Under the pieces are notes generated by a model that worked only from the letters and a program-made list of their open reading frames with translations, was not told where the DNA came from and made no database searches. Positions 1 through 9,308 of a DNA stretch of 64,000 nt are shown piece after piece; position 1 is the stretch's first letter, and each line of letters begins with the position of its first letter. Source of the stretch: Pseudaestuariivita atlantica (lineage in GTDB: Bacteria > Pseudomonadota > Alphaproteobacteria > Rhodobacterales > Rhodobacteraceae); the NCBI RefSeq assembly GCF_001205715.1, contig NZ_AQQZ01000001.1, positions 372,001 through 436,000 of the forward strand. Reading direction: 5' to 3'. The translations under genes and the position numbers were made by a program.

Positions 1-1856
1 CCGGTGAAGACCTCGGCGTATTTCTCCTGGAAGGCTTCGCGGGTGACGGTCTTTTCGACCAGTTCCGCGATTTCCTGGCTCGACGGCCAGATGTCCTTGA
101 GGAAGACGTCGTTGCCGTCCTTGTCCTGTCCGATGGGATCGGTCGTCAGGTCGATGTCGAGCGTGCCGGCCAGCGCATAGGCCACGACCAGCGGGGGCGA
201 GGCGAGGTAGTTCGCGCGCACGTCCGGCGAGATCCGCCCTTCGAAGTTGCGGTTTCCGGACAGGACGGAGGTGGCGACCAGATCACCTTCGGCGATGGCG
301 TCGCTGATTTCTTTCTGCAGGGGGCCCGAGTTGCCGATGCAGGTGGTGCAGCCATAGCCGACGAGGTTGAAGCCGATGGCGTCGAGGTCGTCCTGCAGGT
401 CCGCCGCTTCAAGGTAGGCCGACACGACCTGCGATCCCGGAGCGAGCGAGGTCTTGACCCACGGTTTGCGGTTCAGGCCCAGTTCGCGCGCCTTGCGGGC
501 CACGATTCCCGCGCCGATCATCACGTAGGGGTTCGAGGTGTTGGTGCACGACGTGATCGACGCGATCACGACCTTGCCCGACTCCATCGTGTAATCCTCG
601 CCCGCGACGGCGACTTCCTTGCCCATCGGGCGCTTGAAGGTCTCTTCCATCTCGCGGCGGAAGGCGGCCTTGGCATCGTCGAGCGCCACAAAATCCTGCG
701 GGCGCTTGGGGCCCGAGATGGCGGGCACGATGGTGCCCATGTCGAGGTGCAGCGTGTCGGTGTAGACCGGCGCGTAGTCGTCGCCGCGCCAGAAGCCGTT
801 TTCCTTGGCATACGCCTCGACCAGCGCGATGCGGTCCTCGTCGCGTCCGGTGACGCGCAGGTAGCGCAGCGTCTCGCCGTCAATCGGGAAGAAGCCGCAG
901 GTGGCGCCGTATTCGGGGGCCATGTTGGCGATGGTCGCGCGGTCCGCGAGCGGCAGGTGGTCTAGGCCTGCGCCATAGAATTCCACGAACTTGCCGACGA
1001 CGCCCTTGGCGCGCAGCATTTCCACGACCTTCAGGACAAGGTCGGTGCCGGTGGTGCCTTCAACCATCGACCCGGTCAGCTCGAACCCGATGACCTCGGG
1101 GATCAGCATGGAAATGGGCTGGCCCAGCATCGCGGCCTCTGCCTCGATCCCGCCGACGCCCCAGCCAAGAACGGCCGCGCCGTTCACCATGGTGGTGTGG
1201 CTGTCGGTGCCGACCAGCGTGTCGGGGTAGGCAACCTCGGCCCCGTTCTGGTCTTTGTCGGTCCAGACGGTCTGGGCGAGGTATTCCAGGTTCACCTGGT
1301 GGCAGATGCCGGTGCCGGGCGGCACGACGCGGAAGTTGTTGAACGCCGACTGGCCCCATTTCAGGAACGTGTAGCGTTCCATGTTCCGTTCGTATTCACG
1401 GTCCACGTTCATCTGGAAGGCGCGCGGGTTGCCGAATTCGTCAATCATAACCGAGTGGTCGATCACCAGGTCGACGGGGTTCAGCGGGTTGATCTTTTCG
1501 GGGTCGCCCCCCAGCGCCACGATCCCGTCGCGCATGGCGGCAAGGTCCACGACCGCAGGCACGCCGGTGAAGTCCTGCATCAGCACGCGGGCCGGACGAT
1601 AGGCGATCTCGCGCGGGTTCTTGCCGCCTTTTTCGGCCCATTCCGCGAACGCCTTGATGTCGTCGACCGACACCGTCTTGCCATCCTCGAACCGCAGCAT
1701 GTTCTCCAACACCACCTTCAGCGCGGCGGGCAGTTTCGAGAAGTCGCCCAGACCGGCCTCGGTCGCGGCGTCGATGGAGTAATAGGCAACCGACTGGCCG
1801 CCCACGGTGAGGGTCTTGCGGGTGTTCGAAGTATCCTGTCCGACGGTGATGGGCAT
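1..1856 (-). CDS. acnA: Aconitate hydratase AcnA, C-terminal part beyond window edge
   Basis: TCA-cycle enzyme that isomerises citrate to isocitrate with a [4Fe-4S] cluster in the cytoplasm. About 619 of the usual ~890-930 residues are present and the 3' end lies outside the window. The protein begins [16 protein letters not shown]. The cluster-ligand motifs are visible as [11 protein letters not shown] (coded near 510-560) and [12 protein letters not shown] (near 310-355), and the order matches the AcnA family. The start at 1856 follows a GGAGC-like ribosome site. It is divergent from the DUF1223 gene, with a 287-base spacer. Nothing odd was seen in the visible part. Confidence 0.95.
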   Translation of the reverse strand, partial: MPITVGQDTSNTRKTLTVGGQSVAYYSIDAATEAGLGDFSKLPAALKVVLENMLRFEDGKTVSVDDIKAFAEWAEKGGKNPREIAYRPARVLMQDFTGVPAVVDLAAMRDGIVALGGDPEKINPLNPVDLVIDHSVMIDEFGNPRAFQMNVDREYERNMERYTFLKWGQSAFNNFRVVPPGTGICHQVNLEYLAQTVWTDKDQNGAEVAYPDTLVGTDSHTTMVNGAAVLGWGVGGIEAEAAMLGQPISMLIPEVIGFELTGSMVEGTTGTDLVLKVVEMLRAKGVVGKFVEFYGAGLDHLPLADRATIANMAPEYGATCGFFPIDGETLRYLRVTGRDEDRIALVEAYAKENGFWRGDDYAPVYTDTLHLDMGTIVPAISGPKRPQDFVALDDAKAAFRREMEETFKRPMGKEVAVAGEDYTMESGKVVIASITSCTNTSNPYVMIGAGIVARKARELGLNRKPWVKTSLAPGSQVVSAYLEAADLQDDLDAIGFNLVGYGCTTCIGNSGPLQKEISDAIAEGDLVATSVLSGNRNFEGRISPDVRANYLASPPLVVAYALAGTLDIDLTTDPIGQDKDGNDVFLKDIWPSSQEIAELVEKTVTREAFQEKYAEVFT

Positions 1857-1946
1857 TACGCGGGCTCCTGTGGCTGGCGGAATGGGAAATCTCTGGCGCT
1901 GCAATAGACCCCGGCAGGATGGGTCGCAAGGGGGACGCGACAATTT

Positions 1947-1962
1947 GTGTACGATTGCATAC
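1947..1962. promoter_or_regulatory. Imperfect dyad in the acnA/DUF1223 divergent spacer
   Basis: The 16-base GTGTACGATTGCATAC matches its own reverse complement at about 10 of 16 positions (GTA...TAC arms). This resembles GntR-type operators. It lies in the region where promoters of both divergent genes must sit. The function is a guess. Confidence 0.25.
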
Positions 1963-2143
1963 TGAAAAAACGGCGGTCCCGCGCGCCTGGCGGTGGCGGG
2001 CGGGGTCGGGCGTGTTGGCGCGTGGCCCGCGCGACGCGCGACGCGGCGGAAACAGTCTGGCCACCTCACCAAGGCTTGATTGGCGTCAGGCATTTGATGT
2101 TTCTATGTGTCCTGCACGTGCTGCCGATCCAAGGAAGACCCCG

Positions 2144-2845
2144 ATGCGCCAAATCCTGGCTTTGATGTTGTTCGCCGTTGCGTCGCTCGGGTCGGTCGCG
2201 TCGGCGCAGGATGCGGGGCGGACGGTGCTGGTCGAACTCTATACCAGCCAGGGCTGCAATTCCTGTCCTCCGGCGGACCGGCTGCTGGGGAAGCTGGCGC
2301 AGCGTGAGGACGTGATCCCGCTGGCGCTGCACGTGGATTACTGGGACTATATCGGCTGGAAAGACAGCTTCGCATCGCCGCAATTCACCAAGCGCCAGCG
2401 CGCCTATGCGCGCGCGTGGCGGCAGCGCACGATCTACACGCCGCAGATGGTGATCGGCGGGCTGCACCCGGTGGTCGGATCGCGGCCGATGGACGTGGCG
2501 ACGCTGATCCAGAAACACGCCATGGCGCCCGAGGTTGCAACCGTGTCGATCGCGCGCGCGGGCGACGAGGTGACGATCGACATCGCGCCGGTCGGGAACG
2601 CGCCCGCCAGCGTGGTCCAGCTGGTGCGTTACATCCCCGAGCAGACGGTGGACATCACGCGGGGCGAGAATGGCGGGCGGCGGCTGACCTACCACAACAT
2701 CGTCACCGACTGGGCCGTCATCGGCGAGTGGGACGGGCAGGCGGCCACCACGCTCACGGCGGACGCACCGGGTGACGCGCCTGTCGTGGTGATCGTGCAG
2801 GAGGCGGGTTACGGTGCCGTTCTTGCCGCCGCGCGCATCCGCTAG
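2144..2845 (+). CDS. DUF1223 secreted thioredoxin-fold protein
   Basis: A 233-residue exported protein of the DUF1223 family, which has a thioredoxin-like fold and no assigned reaction. A Sec signal peptide covers residues 1-21 (ends SVASA). A CxxC pair (CNSC, Cys38 and Cys41) sits at the end of the first strand-loop, as in thioredoxin-fold proteins, followed by the PPADRLL segment typical of the family. I chose ATG 2144 because it gives a compact signal peptide; the open frame extends upstream without homology. It overlaps the convergent acyltransferase gene by 4 bases. It is probably a periplasmic thiol-redox protein, but the substrate is unknown. Confidence 0.85.
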   Translation: MRQILALMLFAVASLGSVASAQDAGRTVLVELYTSQGCNSCPPADRLLGKLAQREDVIPLALHVDYWDYIGWKDSFASPQFTKRQRAYARAWRQRTIYTPQMVIGGLHPVVGSRPMDVATLIQKHAMAPEVATVSIARAGDEVTIDIAPVGNAPASVVQLVRYIPEQTVDITRGENGGRRLTYHNIVTDWAVIGEWDGQAATTLTADAPGDAPVVVIVQEAGYGAVLAAARIR

Positions 2846-3756
2846 GCGTCAGCCGGCTTTTTCTTCTTGCGCTTGGGCTTCCAGCGCCGGTGGATCCAGA
2901 ACCACTGGTCCATGTGATCGCGCACCAGCGCCTCGAGGTTGTCGTTGACGGCCTGCGTCATCGTCTCGGGGTCGGTGGGCGGGATCGGCGCCTCGACCCG
3001 CACCTCGAATGACAGCCCGTCGGGCTGGCGGATCGAATAGATCGGGATCAGGGCGGCATCGAATTTCAGCGACAGTTCGGCCGTGATGGTCGAGGTGAAG
3101 GCGGGCTTGCCGAAAAAGTCGAGCTTGGGCCCGCCATAGGCGTTCAGGTCCGTCAGGATGCCCAGCACGCCGCCCGATTTCAGGTGCCGCACCAGTTGCG
3201 TCATGCCCTTGCGGCCCTGTTCGAACATCGGCTCCCCGATGGTCGAGATGGCAGAGACGTAGTGATCGTTGAAATACGGATTCGACATCCGCCGGTAGAG
3301 CGCGCCCATGTTGTGCCCGCGCCCGATCAGGTTGGCGCGCGCCACGTCGTAATTGCCGAAATGCGCGGTGACGAGGATCACGGGGCGGCCCTCGGCCCGT
3401 GCGGTCTCCAGCGCGTCAAGGCCCGGCCCGGTAATGGGGGCCTGCCGGGCGCGGGCGGCGAATTCCTCGCCCGAGTAGATCTCGATCAGGGTGCGGCCGA
3501 CATTGTCGGGCACGGCGTCGGTCAGGCGCGCGACCTCGGCGGGGTCGAGATCGGGCAGCACGTAGGCAAGGTTGTCACGGATGCGCTGCCGCCAGCCCGC
3601 GACCGGCGCCACCAGCCGCCGCGCCGCCCAGCCCATCAGCGGCACGCGGCGTTCGTAGGGCAGCAGCAGCAATCCCCGGATCACCCCGCGCAGCACCAGG
3701 TTCTGGAACCAGTGTCCCAGGTGGGCGGTCGTGTCGGGATTGGGTGTGTCGGTCAT
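2842..3756 (-). CDS. Lysophospholipid/lipid A acyltransferase (LpxL/HtrB-like)
   Basis: A 304-residue membrane-associated acyltransferase of the LpxL/HtrB (LPLAT) family. It transfers an acyl chain to a lipid A precursor or related lipid at the inner membrane. The catalytic HX4D motif is visible as HFGNYD. The basic C-terminal tail (RRWKPKRKKKKP) is typical of membrane-surface enzymes. The start at 3756 (MTDTPNPD) is odd: it lies two bases after the T-run of a strong terminator hairpin and has no Shine-Dalgarno. The frame stays open upstream to 3864, so translation could start earlier. Which lipid is acylated cannot be told from sequence. Confidence 0.8.
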   Translation of the reverse strand: MTDTPNPDTTAHLGHWFQNLVLRGVIRGLLLLPYERRVPLMGWAARRLVAPVAGWRQRIRDNLAYVLPDLDPAEVARLTDAVPDNVGRTLIEIYSGEEFAARARQAPITGPGLDALETARAEGRPVILVTAHFGNYDVARANLIGRGHNMGALYRRMSNPYFNDHYVSAISTIGEPMFEQGRKGMTQLVRHLKSGGVLGILTDLNAYGGPKLDFFGKPAFTSTITAELSLKFDAALIPIYSIRQPDGLSFEVRVEAPIPPTDPETMTQAVNDNLEALVRDHMDQWFWIHRRWKPKRKKKKPADA

Positions 3757-3757
3757 G

Positions 3758-3786
3758 AAAAACGCCCGGCTCTGAGAACCGGGCGT
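3758..3786 (-). terminator. Rho-independent terminator after the TPR gene
   Basis: A perfect 8-bp stem (3762-3769 with 3779-3786, core CGCCCGG) has a 9-base loop and is followed on the minus strand by TTTTT. It ends the TPR gene transcript. It also abuts the ATG of the acyltransferase gene (one base between T-run and ATG), so it may act as an attenuator or hide that start. Confidence 0.8.
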
Positions 3787-3823
3787 GATGTATCGGGCAG
3801 GCCCCGACTTCGCAAGGGTCGCG

Positions 3824-4351
3824 TCAGTAGGAGTAACCGACGCCCGACCGGATCGCCTGTGCAAGGCTGAATTCGGCCCACGTGTTGCGCCCGCCGCGTG
3901 CGCGGATCTCGCTCAGCTGCGCGCGGGCGCCGATCAGGTCGCCGGATTCGACAAGGCCCTGGCCGAGGTACGACCGCGCGAGGATATTGTCAGGGTCCTG
4001 CGCCAGCGCGGCGGCGTAATGCAGCATCGCGCGGTCCATGTCGCCCATCTTGCGCGCGGTGAAGCCAAGGTAGGTCTGCACCCGCCCGTCATCCTGCGCC
4101 TTCATCGCGTCCAGCGCGTTGCGTGCCGCGCCGTACTGCCCGACATAGGCGAATTCGCGGGCGGCCTCGTACAGCGCGTCATCGCTCAACGAGCTTTCCT
4201 GCGCGTCCACGCATTTCGACGTGGTCGTGTCGTAGATCTTGCCATCGGTGCAGACCTTGGTGGTCGAGGTCGTGGAGGGCGCGCTGCCGCCGCCGGCCGC
4301 CAGTGCAAGGCCGGGGGCCATGAGCGCGGTAAAGAGCAAGGGTTTGAACAT
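3824..4351 (-). CDS. Periplasmic TPR-repeat protein
   Basis: A 175-residue exported protein. The signal peptide covers residues 1-18 (ends ALALA), followed by a short Gly/Ser/Thr-rich linker with two cysteines (VCTDG and KCVDA) that could form a disulfide. The rest is helical with two to three tetratricopeptide-like units (for example YLGFTARKMGDMDRAMLHYA and SYLGQGLVESGDLIGA). TPR proteins of this size usually scaffold protein contacts, and no partner is evident. It is transcribed alone and ends at the terminator at 3758-3786. Confidence 0.7.
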   Translation of the reverse strand: MFKPLLFTALMAPGLALAAGGGSAPSTTSTTKVCTDGKIYDTTTSKCVDAQESSLSDDALYEAAREFAYVGQYGAARNALDAMKAQDDGRVQTYLGFTARKMGDMDRAMLHYAAALAQDPDNILARSYLGQGLVESGDLIGARAQLSEIRARGGRNTWAEFSLAQAIRSGVGYSY

Positions 4352-4548
4352 GTCTGGTCTCCCTGAGGACTATCACTATCCTAGATACGGGCCGAACCTG
4401 CATCCGGGTTCAAAATTTCCTTCCGTACCGGCGAGCGTCCCCGTGGCAAGTCGTTCGCAAAGACATCTCGCGCCGGTCCCGTCGCCCGAAAGCGCGCCGG
4501 AACCGGGTATCAGCATAGCGGAAAATCCGCCGGGGTCACAGGCTGCGG

Positions 4549-5859
4549 TCAGGCATCCTCGCCAAAGACGCGGGCAAAGATCGTGTCGACATGCTTGGTA
4601 TGGTATCCAAGGTCGAACTTTTCCTCGATCTCGCCGGGCGAAAGGGCCGCCGTCACGTCCGCATCGCCCAGAAGTTCGGTCTTGAAGTCCTTGCCGTCCT
4701 CCCAGACCTTCATCGCGTTGCGTTGCACAAGGCGATAGGCGTCTTCGCGGCTGACACCCGCCTGCGTCAGCGCCAGAAGCACGCGCTGCGACATGACCAG
4801 CCCGCGGAACTTGTTCATGTTGGCGAGCATGTTGTCGGGGTAGACGACCAGCTTGTCGATCACCCCCGTGAGGCGCGACAGCGCGAAATCGAGCGTGACG
4901 GTGGTGTCCGGGCCGATGTTCCGCTCGACCGAGGAATGCGAGATGTCGCGTTCGTGCCAGAGCGCCACGTTTTCCATCGCCGGGATCACCGCCATGCGCA
5001 CAAGGCGGGCGAGGCCCGTCAGGTTCTCGGTCAGGACCGGGTTGCGCTTGTGCGGCATCGCGGACGAGCCCTTCTGGCCTTTCGAGAAGAACTCCTCGGC
5101 CTCCAGCACCTCGGTCCGCTGCATGTGGCGGATCTCCACCGCGATATTCTCGATGCTGCTGGCGATCACGCCCAGCGTGGCGAAAAACGCCGCGTGCCGG
5201 TCGCGCGGGATCACCTGAGTGCTGATCGGTTCGGGCACCAGCCCCATCTGGTCGCAGACATGCTCCTCGACCGCCGGGTCGATATTGGCAAAAGTGCCGA
5301 CCGCGCCCGAGATCGCGCCCGTGGCGATCTCCGCCCGCGCATCGCGCATGCGGCTGAGGTTGCGGTCCATCTCGGCATAGAAACGGGCGAAGGTCAGGCC
5401 CATCGTAGTCGGTTCGGCGTGGATGCCGTGCGACCGCCCGATGCGCACCGTGTCCTTGTGCTCGTACGCGCGGCGCTTCAGCGCGGCGAGCAGGCCTTCG
5501 AGGTCGGCGATCAGGATGTCGGCGGCGCGGACCAGCTGCACGTTGAAGGTCGTGTCCAGCACGTCGGACGACGTCATGCCCTGGTGGACGAACCGCGCCT
5601 CGTCATTGCCGATGATCTCGGCCAGGTGGGTCAGGAAAGCGATCACGTCGTGCTTGGTCACGGCCTCGATCTCGTCGATGCGGGCGACGTCGAACTCGAC
5701 GTCCTTGGCCTTCCACACCGCGTCCGCGTTTTCCTGCGGGATCACGCCCAGCCTGGCCTGCGCGTCGCAGGCATGCGCCTCGATCTCGTACCAGATGCGG
5801 AACTTGGTCTCGGGCGACCAGATGGCGACCATGTCGGGGCGGGAATAACGGGGGATCAC
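4549..5859 (-). CDS. purB: Adenylosuccinate lyase PurB
   Basis: A cytosolic purine-biosynthesis enzyme of 436 residues, the normal length. It cleaves SAICAR and adenylosuccinate to release fumarate. The superfamily signature GSSAMPHKRNP is present in the middle of the protein, with the TSSDVLDT and HGIHAEPT active-site loops before it. The start MIPRYSRPDM is canonical for the family. It stands alone. The 197-base gap to the TPR gene holds no obvious gene. Confidence 0.96.
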   Translation of the reverse strand: MIPRYSRPDMVAIWSPETKFRIWYEIEAHACDAQARLGVIPQENADAVWKAKDVEFDVARIDEIEAVTKHDVIAFLTHLAEIIGNDEARFVHQGMTSSDVLDTTFNVQLVRAADILIADLEGLLAALKRRAYEHKDTVRIGRSHGIHAEPTTMGLTFARFYAEMDRNLSRMRDARAEIATGAISGAVGTFANIDPAVEEHVCDQMGLVPEPISTQVIPRDRHAAFFATLGVIASSIENIAVEIRHMQRTEVLEAEEFFSKGQKGSSAMPHKRNPVLTENLTGLARLVRMAVIPAMENVALWHERDISHSSVERNIGPDTTVTLDFALSRLTGVIDKLVVYPDNMLANMNKFRGLVMSQRVLLALTQAGVSREDAYRLVQRNAMKVWEDGKDFKTELLGDADVTAALSPGEIEEKFDLGYHTKHVDTIFARVFGEDA

Positions 5860-6066
5860 GGGCAGCGGCTCCTTGTGGGTGCGTGTCGCGCGTCTCTTAG
5901 ACCGGGGTGGGGGGCGTCACAACCCGATGGCGCATCCGCGCCAATACGGATCAAATCGGCGGTATTTTCCACGAAAATGCCCGGATCGGCCATATTCTGG
6001 CCGGATTGTCCCATCAGCATCAACAATCAGGCAGATATCGGATCAACCGGCTCGAGGGGCAGAACC

Positions 6067-7206
6067 ATGACCGACGCAACGATCGAAACGACCAATGTCG
6101 TGGAGCGCGAGAAGGCGCAGTATTCAAAGGCACAGCAGGCCGACAGCCCGGCTGCGCTGCTTGTGCATGCCGCGCGGGCCTCGGGCCGCAGCGCGTTCAG
6201 CGTGGCGATGGAAGCGCGCCGCTACCGCAAGTCCAAGGCCGAGATCCGGCTGTGGGAATACGTGAAATTCGGCCTCTACGACCATGCCCGCCACACCGAG
6301 AAGGAGCGCGGCGAGTTCATTTCGATGATGCTGCAGAACAAGTGCCTGCATGCCGTCAACGACGTGTCGTGGTTCGGCGTGACCGAGGACAAGTGGAATT
6401 CGTCCATGTTCCTCGACGCCGATGGCGTGCCGGTTCCGGACACGCTGGGCATGATCGACGCGTCGGGCCGCCGGTATCACGGCGGCAAGGGCATCGCGAC
6501 GCCCGAGGACCTGAAGGCGCTGCTAACGGGCGGCGTCGACTTCCCGCTGTTCGGCAAGCACAACAAGGGGTTGGGCAGCGTCGGCGTCTTCATCATCGAC
6601 GACGCCACCGCCGACTACATCCTGCTGCGCGACGTGGGCGAGATGAGCTATTCCGCGTTCTTCCGCAACGTGATCGGGCAGGACGCCTTCATCCTTCAGC
6701 GCTGCGTCGAGAATTGCGATTTCATCCGCACCTTCAGCCGCGCGGCGGCCACGGTGCGCATGGTCAACATGATCGACGGTGACGGCATCTATACCCCGGC
6801 GGCGGTCCTGAAACTGCCCGCCAAGGGCAACCCGGCGGACAATTTCTGGCGCGAGGGCAACCTCCTCGCCAATATCGACCCGGAAACCGGCGAGGTGCTG
6901 ACGCTGGTGGGATCGGACGGGCCGGTGCTGAAATCCCATGACAGCCACCCCGACCAGGGGGCCGCGATCATCGGGCAGAAACTGCCGCACTGGGATCGCC
7001 TGCTCGAGGTCAACGCCCATGTCGCGCACCTGCACGCGCCGCTGAAATATCAAAGCAACGACATCGCGATCACCAATGACGGACCGGTCGTGATCGAGGT
7101 CAATGCAGGCTCGTCCTTCACCCTGCCGCAATATGCCAGCGGCAAGGGGTTCATGACGGACCGGGTTCGCGCGCTCTTCAAACAACACGGCGCCGACTTC
7201 CTCTGA
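6067..7206 (+). CDS. ATP-grasp protein related to the sugar-transfer-associated family
   Basis: A 379-residue soluble protein. The C-terminal half looks like an ATP-grasp fold: a basic segment in the middle (FGKHNKGLGS), then NDIAITNDGPVVIEVNAG near residue 345, which carries the metal-binding acidic and Asn residues (VIEVN) of ATP-grasp enzymes. The overall pattern resembles the ATP-grasp family often coded near sugar or peptide transfer genes. No signal peptide is present. It has no operon partner, since the following gene is separated by 130 bases. The substrate is unknown. ATG 6067 follows a GAGGGG-like site. Confidence 0.65.
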   Translation: MTDATIETTNVVEREKAQYSKAQQADSPAALLVHAARASGRSAFSVAMEARRYRKSKAEIRLWEYVKFGLYDHARHTEKERGEFISMMLQNKCLHAVNDVSWFGVTEDKWNSSMFLDADGVPVPDTLGMIDASGRRYHGGKGIATPEDLKALLTGGVDFPLFGKHNKGLGSVGVFIIDDATADYILLRDVGEMSYSAFFRNVIGQDAFILQRCVENCDFIRTFSRAAATVRMVNMIDGDGIYTPAAVLKLPAKGNPADNFWREGNLLANIDPETGEVLTLVGSDGPVLKSHDSHPDQGAAIIGQKLPHWDRLLEVNAHVAHLHAPLKYQSNDIAITNDGPVVIEVNAGSSFTLPQYASGKGFMTDRVRALFKQHGADFL

Positions 7207-7234
7207 CACCGATTGCACGCGACGGCGCGGGGCG

Positions 7235-7256
7235 CATGGGCTAAGACCGGCCCATG
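7235..7256. repeat. Short inverted repeat between two genes
   Basis: The arms CATGGGC and GCCCATG form a 7-bp stem with an 8-base loop, 28 bases after the ATP-grasp stop. There is no T-run, so it is a weak candidate for a transcript 3' end. Confidence 0.3.
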
Positions 7257-7336
7257 ACCCGCGCCGTTTCCGTTTCTCCCGTCGCAAGTTGCGAGACTGC
7301 CCACCAGGGCAGGCGAGCGGCCTCTTGGGGGCCACG

Positions 7337-7774
7337 ATGATTGGCCTCGCTGATTTCGAGGGGCGGTGGAGCCTCACCCGCCGGATAGACGACCGCCGCG
7401 CGGGGCAGGAGGCGACGTTCGACGGCACCGCCGTCTTCGCGCCCGACGGCACCGGCCTGACCCTGACGGAAACAGGCTGGCTCCAGCCCGCGACCGGCCC
7501 GCGCCTGCAGGGCTCTCGCCGCTACCTGTGGCGCGAGGGGATCGAGGTCTTTTTCGAAGATGGCCGCCCGTTCCACCGCTTCACGCCCGCCGCACCGGCG
7601 GCGCTGCACGACTGCCCGCCCGACACCTACCGCGTGACGTATGATTTCACCCGCTGGCCCCGGTGGACCGCCACGTGGGAGGTCACAGGGCCGCGCAAGG
7701 ATTACACGATGGTGTCGGCCTACGCGCCCACCAGTTCGGTGATGACTTTCGAGGACCGCTCGAGCGTCCGGTGA
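7337..7774 (+). CDS. DUF6314 family protein
   Basis: A 145-residue cytosolic protein of the DUF6314 family. Family hallmarks are visible: FEGRWSLTR at the start, RYLWREG and FEDGRPFHRF in the middle, HDCPPDTYRV, and the C-terminal WEVTGPRKDY. The repeated aromatic and basic residues suggest a small lipocalin-like barrel, but no activity is known. ATG 7337 is preferred because the family begins at this point; an upstream in-frame ATG at 7289 adds a non-homologous tail. The last 55 bases overlap the 3' end of the convergent hydrolase-OsmC gene. Confidence 0.75.
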   Translation: MIGLADFEGRWSLTRRIDDRRAGQEATFDGTAVFAPDGTGLTLTETGWLQPATGPRLQGSRRYLWREGIEVFFEDGRPFHRFTPAAPAALHDCPPDTYRVTYDFTRWPRWTATWEVTGPRKDYTMVSAYAPTSSVMTFEDRSSVR

Positions 7775-8931
7775 ACCGGGCACTTGTCGGCGATCTCCAT
7801 CAGCTTCTCGCGCTGTTCCAGCGTCAGGGGGCCCTGCAGCGTGATGCGGCGGATGAAGGCGTCGATGTTTTGGGTCCCGGCATAGCCCGCGTCCTGCGCA
7901 TGCACCTTGTCGTGGCTCACATCGACGCTGACATGGTGCAACGGCCATTTCTTGCGCCGCGCATACATCCGGATCGTCATCGACGTGCACGCGCCGAGGC
8001 CCGCCGACAGGAAACCATAGGGCGTCATGCCCCGGTTGGTGCCGCCATAGGCCTCGGGCTCGTCGGCGAGCGTGTGGTGGAAGGGCCCCGCGTTCACGTC
8101 CTGCAGGAACCCGTCCGGGTCGGCCTCGGCCACGCGCACGATGCCTTCGGGCGCACCGATGGGCGGGGCAGGGGGTTTCAGGGGCACGTACCGCGACACC
8201 CATGTCGCGATCACGTCGGCGGCGTATTCCGCGTCGCACGGGTCGGTCACGAGGTGATCGGCGGTGTCGAGCGTGACGAAGCTTTTCGGGTGCTTCGCCG
8301 CCATGAAGATCGCGGCGGCATTGTCGATGCTCACCGTCGTGTCCTTGGGCGCATGCAGGATCAGAAGCGCCTTTTTCAGGTTGGCGATCGCGGGTTCGAG
8401 GTTGGTGGCGTTCACGTCCTCGACGAAGTCACGGCTGATCGTGAAGGGCCGCCCGGCAAGCGAGACCTCGGCCTTTCCGCGTGCCGCGATCTCGTCCAGC
8501 GCATCGCCGAAATTGTGGGTGACGTGGCCGGGATCGAACGGCGCACCGATGGTGACGACCGCCTTCACGCTGTCGATGTCGCCCGCGGCCTTGAGCACCG
8601 CCGCTCCGCCAAGGCTGTGACCGATCATCAGCGCGGGCGCCATGTCCTGCGCCGCCAGCGCCTCTGCCGCCGCTTTCAGGTCGCCCACGTTGGAGGTGAA
8701 ATGGGTGTTCTCGAACTCGCCGTCGGAATGGCCGAGCCCGGTGAAGTCGAACCGCAGCACGGCGATGCCCATCGTGGTCAGGCGCTGCGCGATGCGGCGG
8801 GCGGCGGCGATGTCCTTGGTACAGGTAAAGCAATGCGCGAAAAGGGCCGTCGCCAGCGGCTTGCCTTGCGGCATGTCGAGACGGCCCGCCAGCTGGTGGC
8901 CCTGCATTCCCTTGAAGGTGAAAGGTTTCAT
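7720..8931 (-). CDS. Bifunctional alpha/beta hydrolase-OsmC fusion protein
   Basis: A 403-residue cytosolic protein made of two known modules. Residues ~1-255 are an alpha/beta hydrolase with nucleophile elbow GHSLGG, acid Asp near APKDTT and catalytic His in TADHLV. Residues ~270-403 are OsmC/Ohr-like, with the two peroxidatic cysteines in GACTSM and DKCPVH. This architecture is common in proteobacteria and is annotated as hydrolase plus organic-peroxide reductase, with the physiological substrate unclear. The two cysteines needed for peroxide reduction are intact. The gene is monocistronic and its 3' end overlaps the DUF6314 gene. Confidence 0.88.
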   Translation of the reverse strand: MKPFTFKGMQGHQLAGRLDMPQGKPLATALFAHCFTCTKDIAAARRIAQRLTTMGIAVLRFDFTGLGHSDGEFENTHFTSNVGDLKAAAEALAAQDMAPALMIGHSLGGAAVLKAAGDIDSVKAVVTIGAPFDPGHVTHNFGDALDEIAARGKAEVSLAGRPFTISRDFVEDVNATNLEPAIANLKKALLILHAPKDTTVSIDNAAAIFMAAKHPKSFVTLDTADHLVTDPCDAEYAADVIATWVSRYVPLKPPAPPIGAPEGIVRVAEADPDGFLQDVNAGPFHHTLADEPEAYGGTNRGMTPYGFLSAGLGACTSMTIRMYARRKKWPLHHVSVDVSHDKVHAQDAGYAGTQNIDAFIRRITLQGPLTLEQREKLMEIADKCPVHRTLERSSKVITELVGA

Positions 8932-8989
8932 CGCGTGTTCCTTGCCCGTGTCCCCAGAGTTTGGGCAGAGCCGTCCGCCGGGGCAAGGT

Positions 8990-9009
8990 CCGTGACAAGC
9001 GTGTCACGG
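8990..9009. repeat. 8-bp inverted repeat CCGTGACA/TGTCACGG
   Basis: A perfect 8-bp inverted repeat with a 4-base spacer lies upstream of the hydrolase-OsmC gene (start 8931). No T-run is present. It could be an operator or an RNA hairpin; the sequence does not decide. Confidence 0.35.
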
Positions 9010-9182
9010 GGGTGTGAGGCGGGGTGAGCCGGACGTGTCGCTTTTTCGGCCCGGAGGAGGCGTGGCGTGGTCCGTGCCCCGACGCGGGCGCGGCCGGGGG
9101 ACTCGCCACGGCGCGCGCCGGGGTCGCGAGGGGCGGGGGCATTTTAGATTGAAGAACGTCCGGCAAGGCACTGTAAAAATTG

Positions 9183-9246
9183 AAGTACCTCAGTTTTTGA
9201 GTTACGCACCTCAAAAATCCGTTTACGTGAGGTGCGTACCTCAAGT
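9183..9246 (+). promoter_or_regulatory. LacI-type operator cluster of the sugar/polyol operon
   Basis: Two palindromes, TTGAGTTACGCACCTCAA (9197-9214) and TGAGGTGCGTACCTCA (9228-9243), both have a CpG exactly at the dyad, a hallmark of LacI-family operators. A third half-site, GTACCTCA, is at 9185-9192. The dyad centres are 21 and 30 bp apart, close to two and three helical turns, so proteins would bind on one face. The cluster ends 65 bases before the binding-protein ATG. The likely ligand is the LacI protein coded at 16749-17843. Confidence 0.7.
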
Positions 9247-9308
9247 AGCGTAAAAGCACGCCGCGATTCGGGCACTGCACCCGGCGGCGGATAAAACGGG
9301 AGGAACGG

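Noticed and set aside
4591-6066. Long plus-strand open frame antisense to purB, running into the ATP-grasp gene
   Set aside because: The purB signature is clear on the minus strand. The ATP-grasp family begins only at 6067, so the upstream part is spurious.
7254-7340. A 28-codon ORF overlapping the DUF6314 start by ATGA
   Set aside because: No ribosome site, no homology, and a composition like non-coding sequence; the overlap is probably chance.
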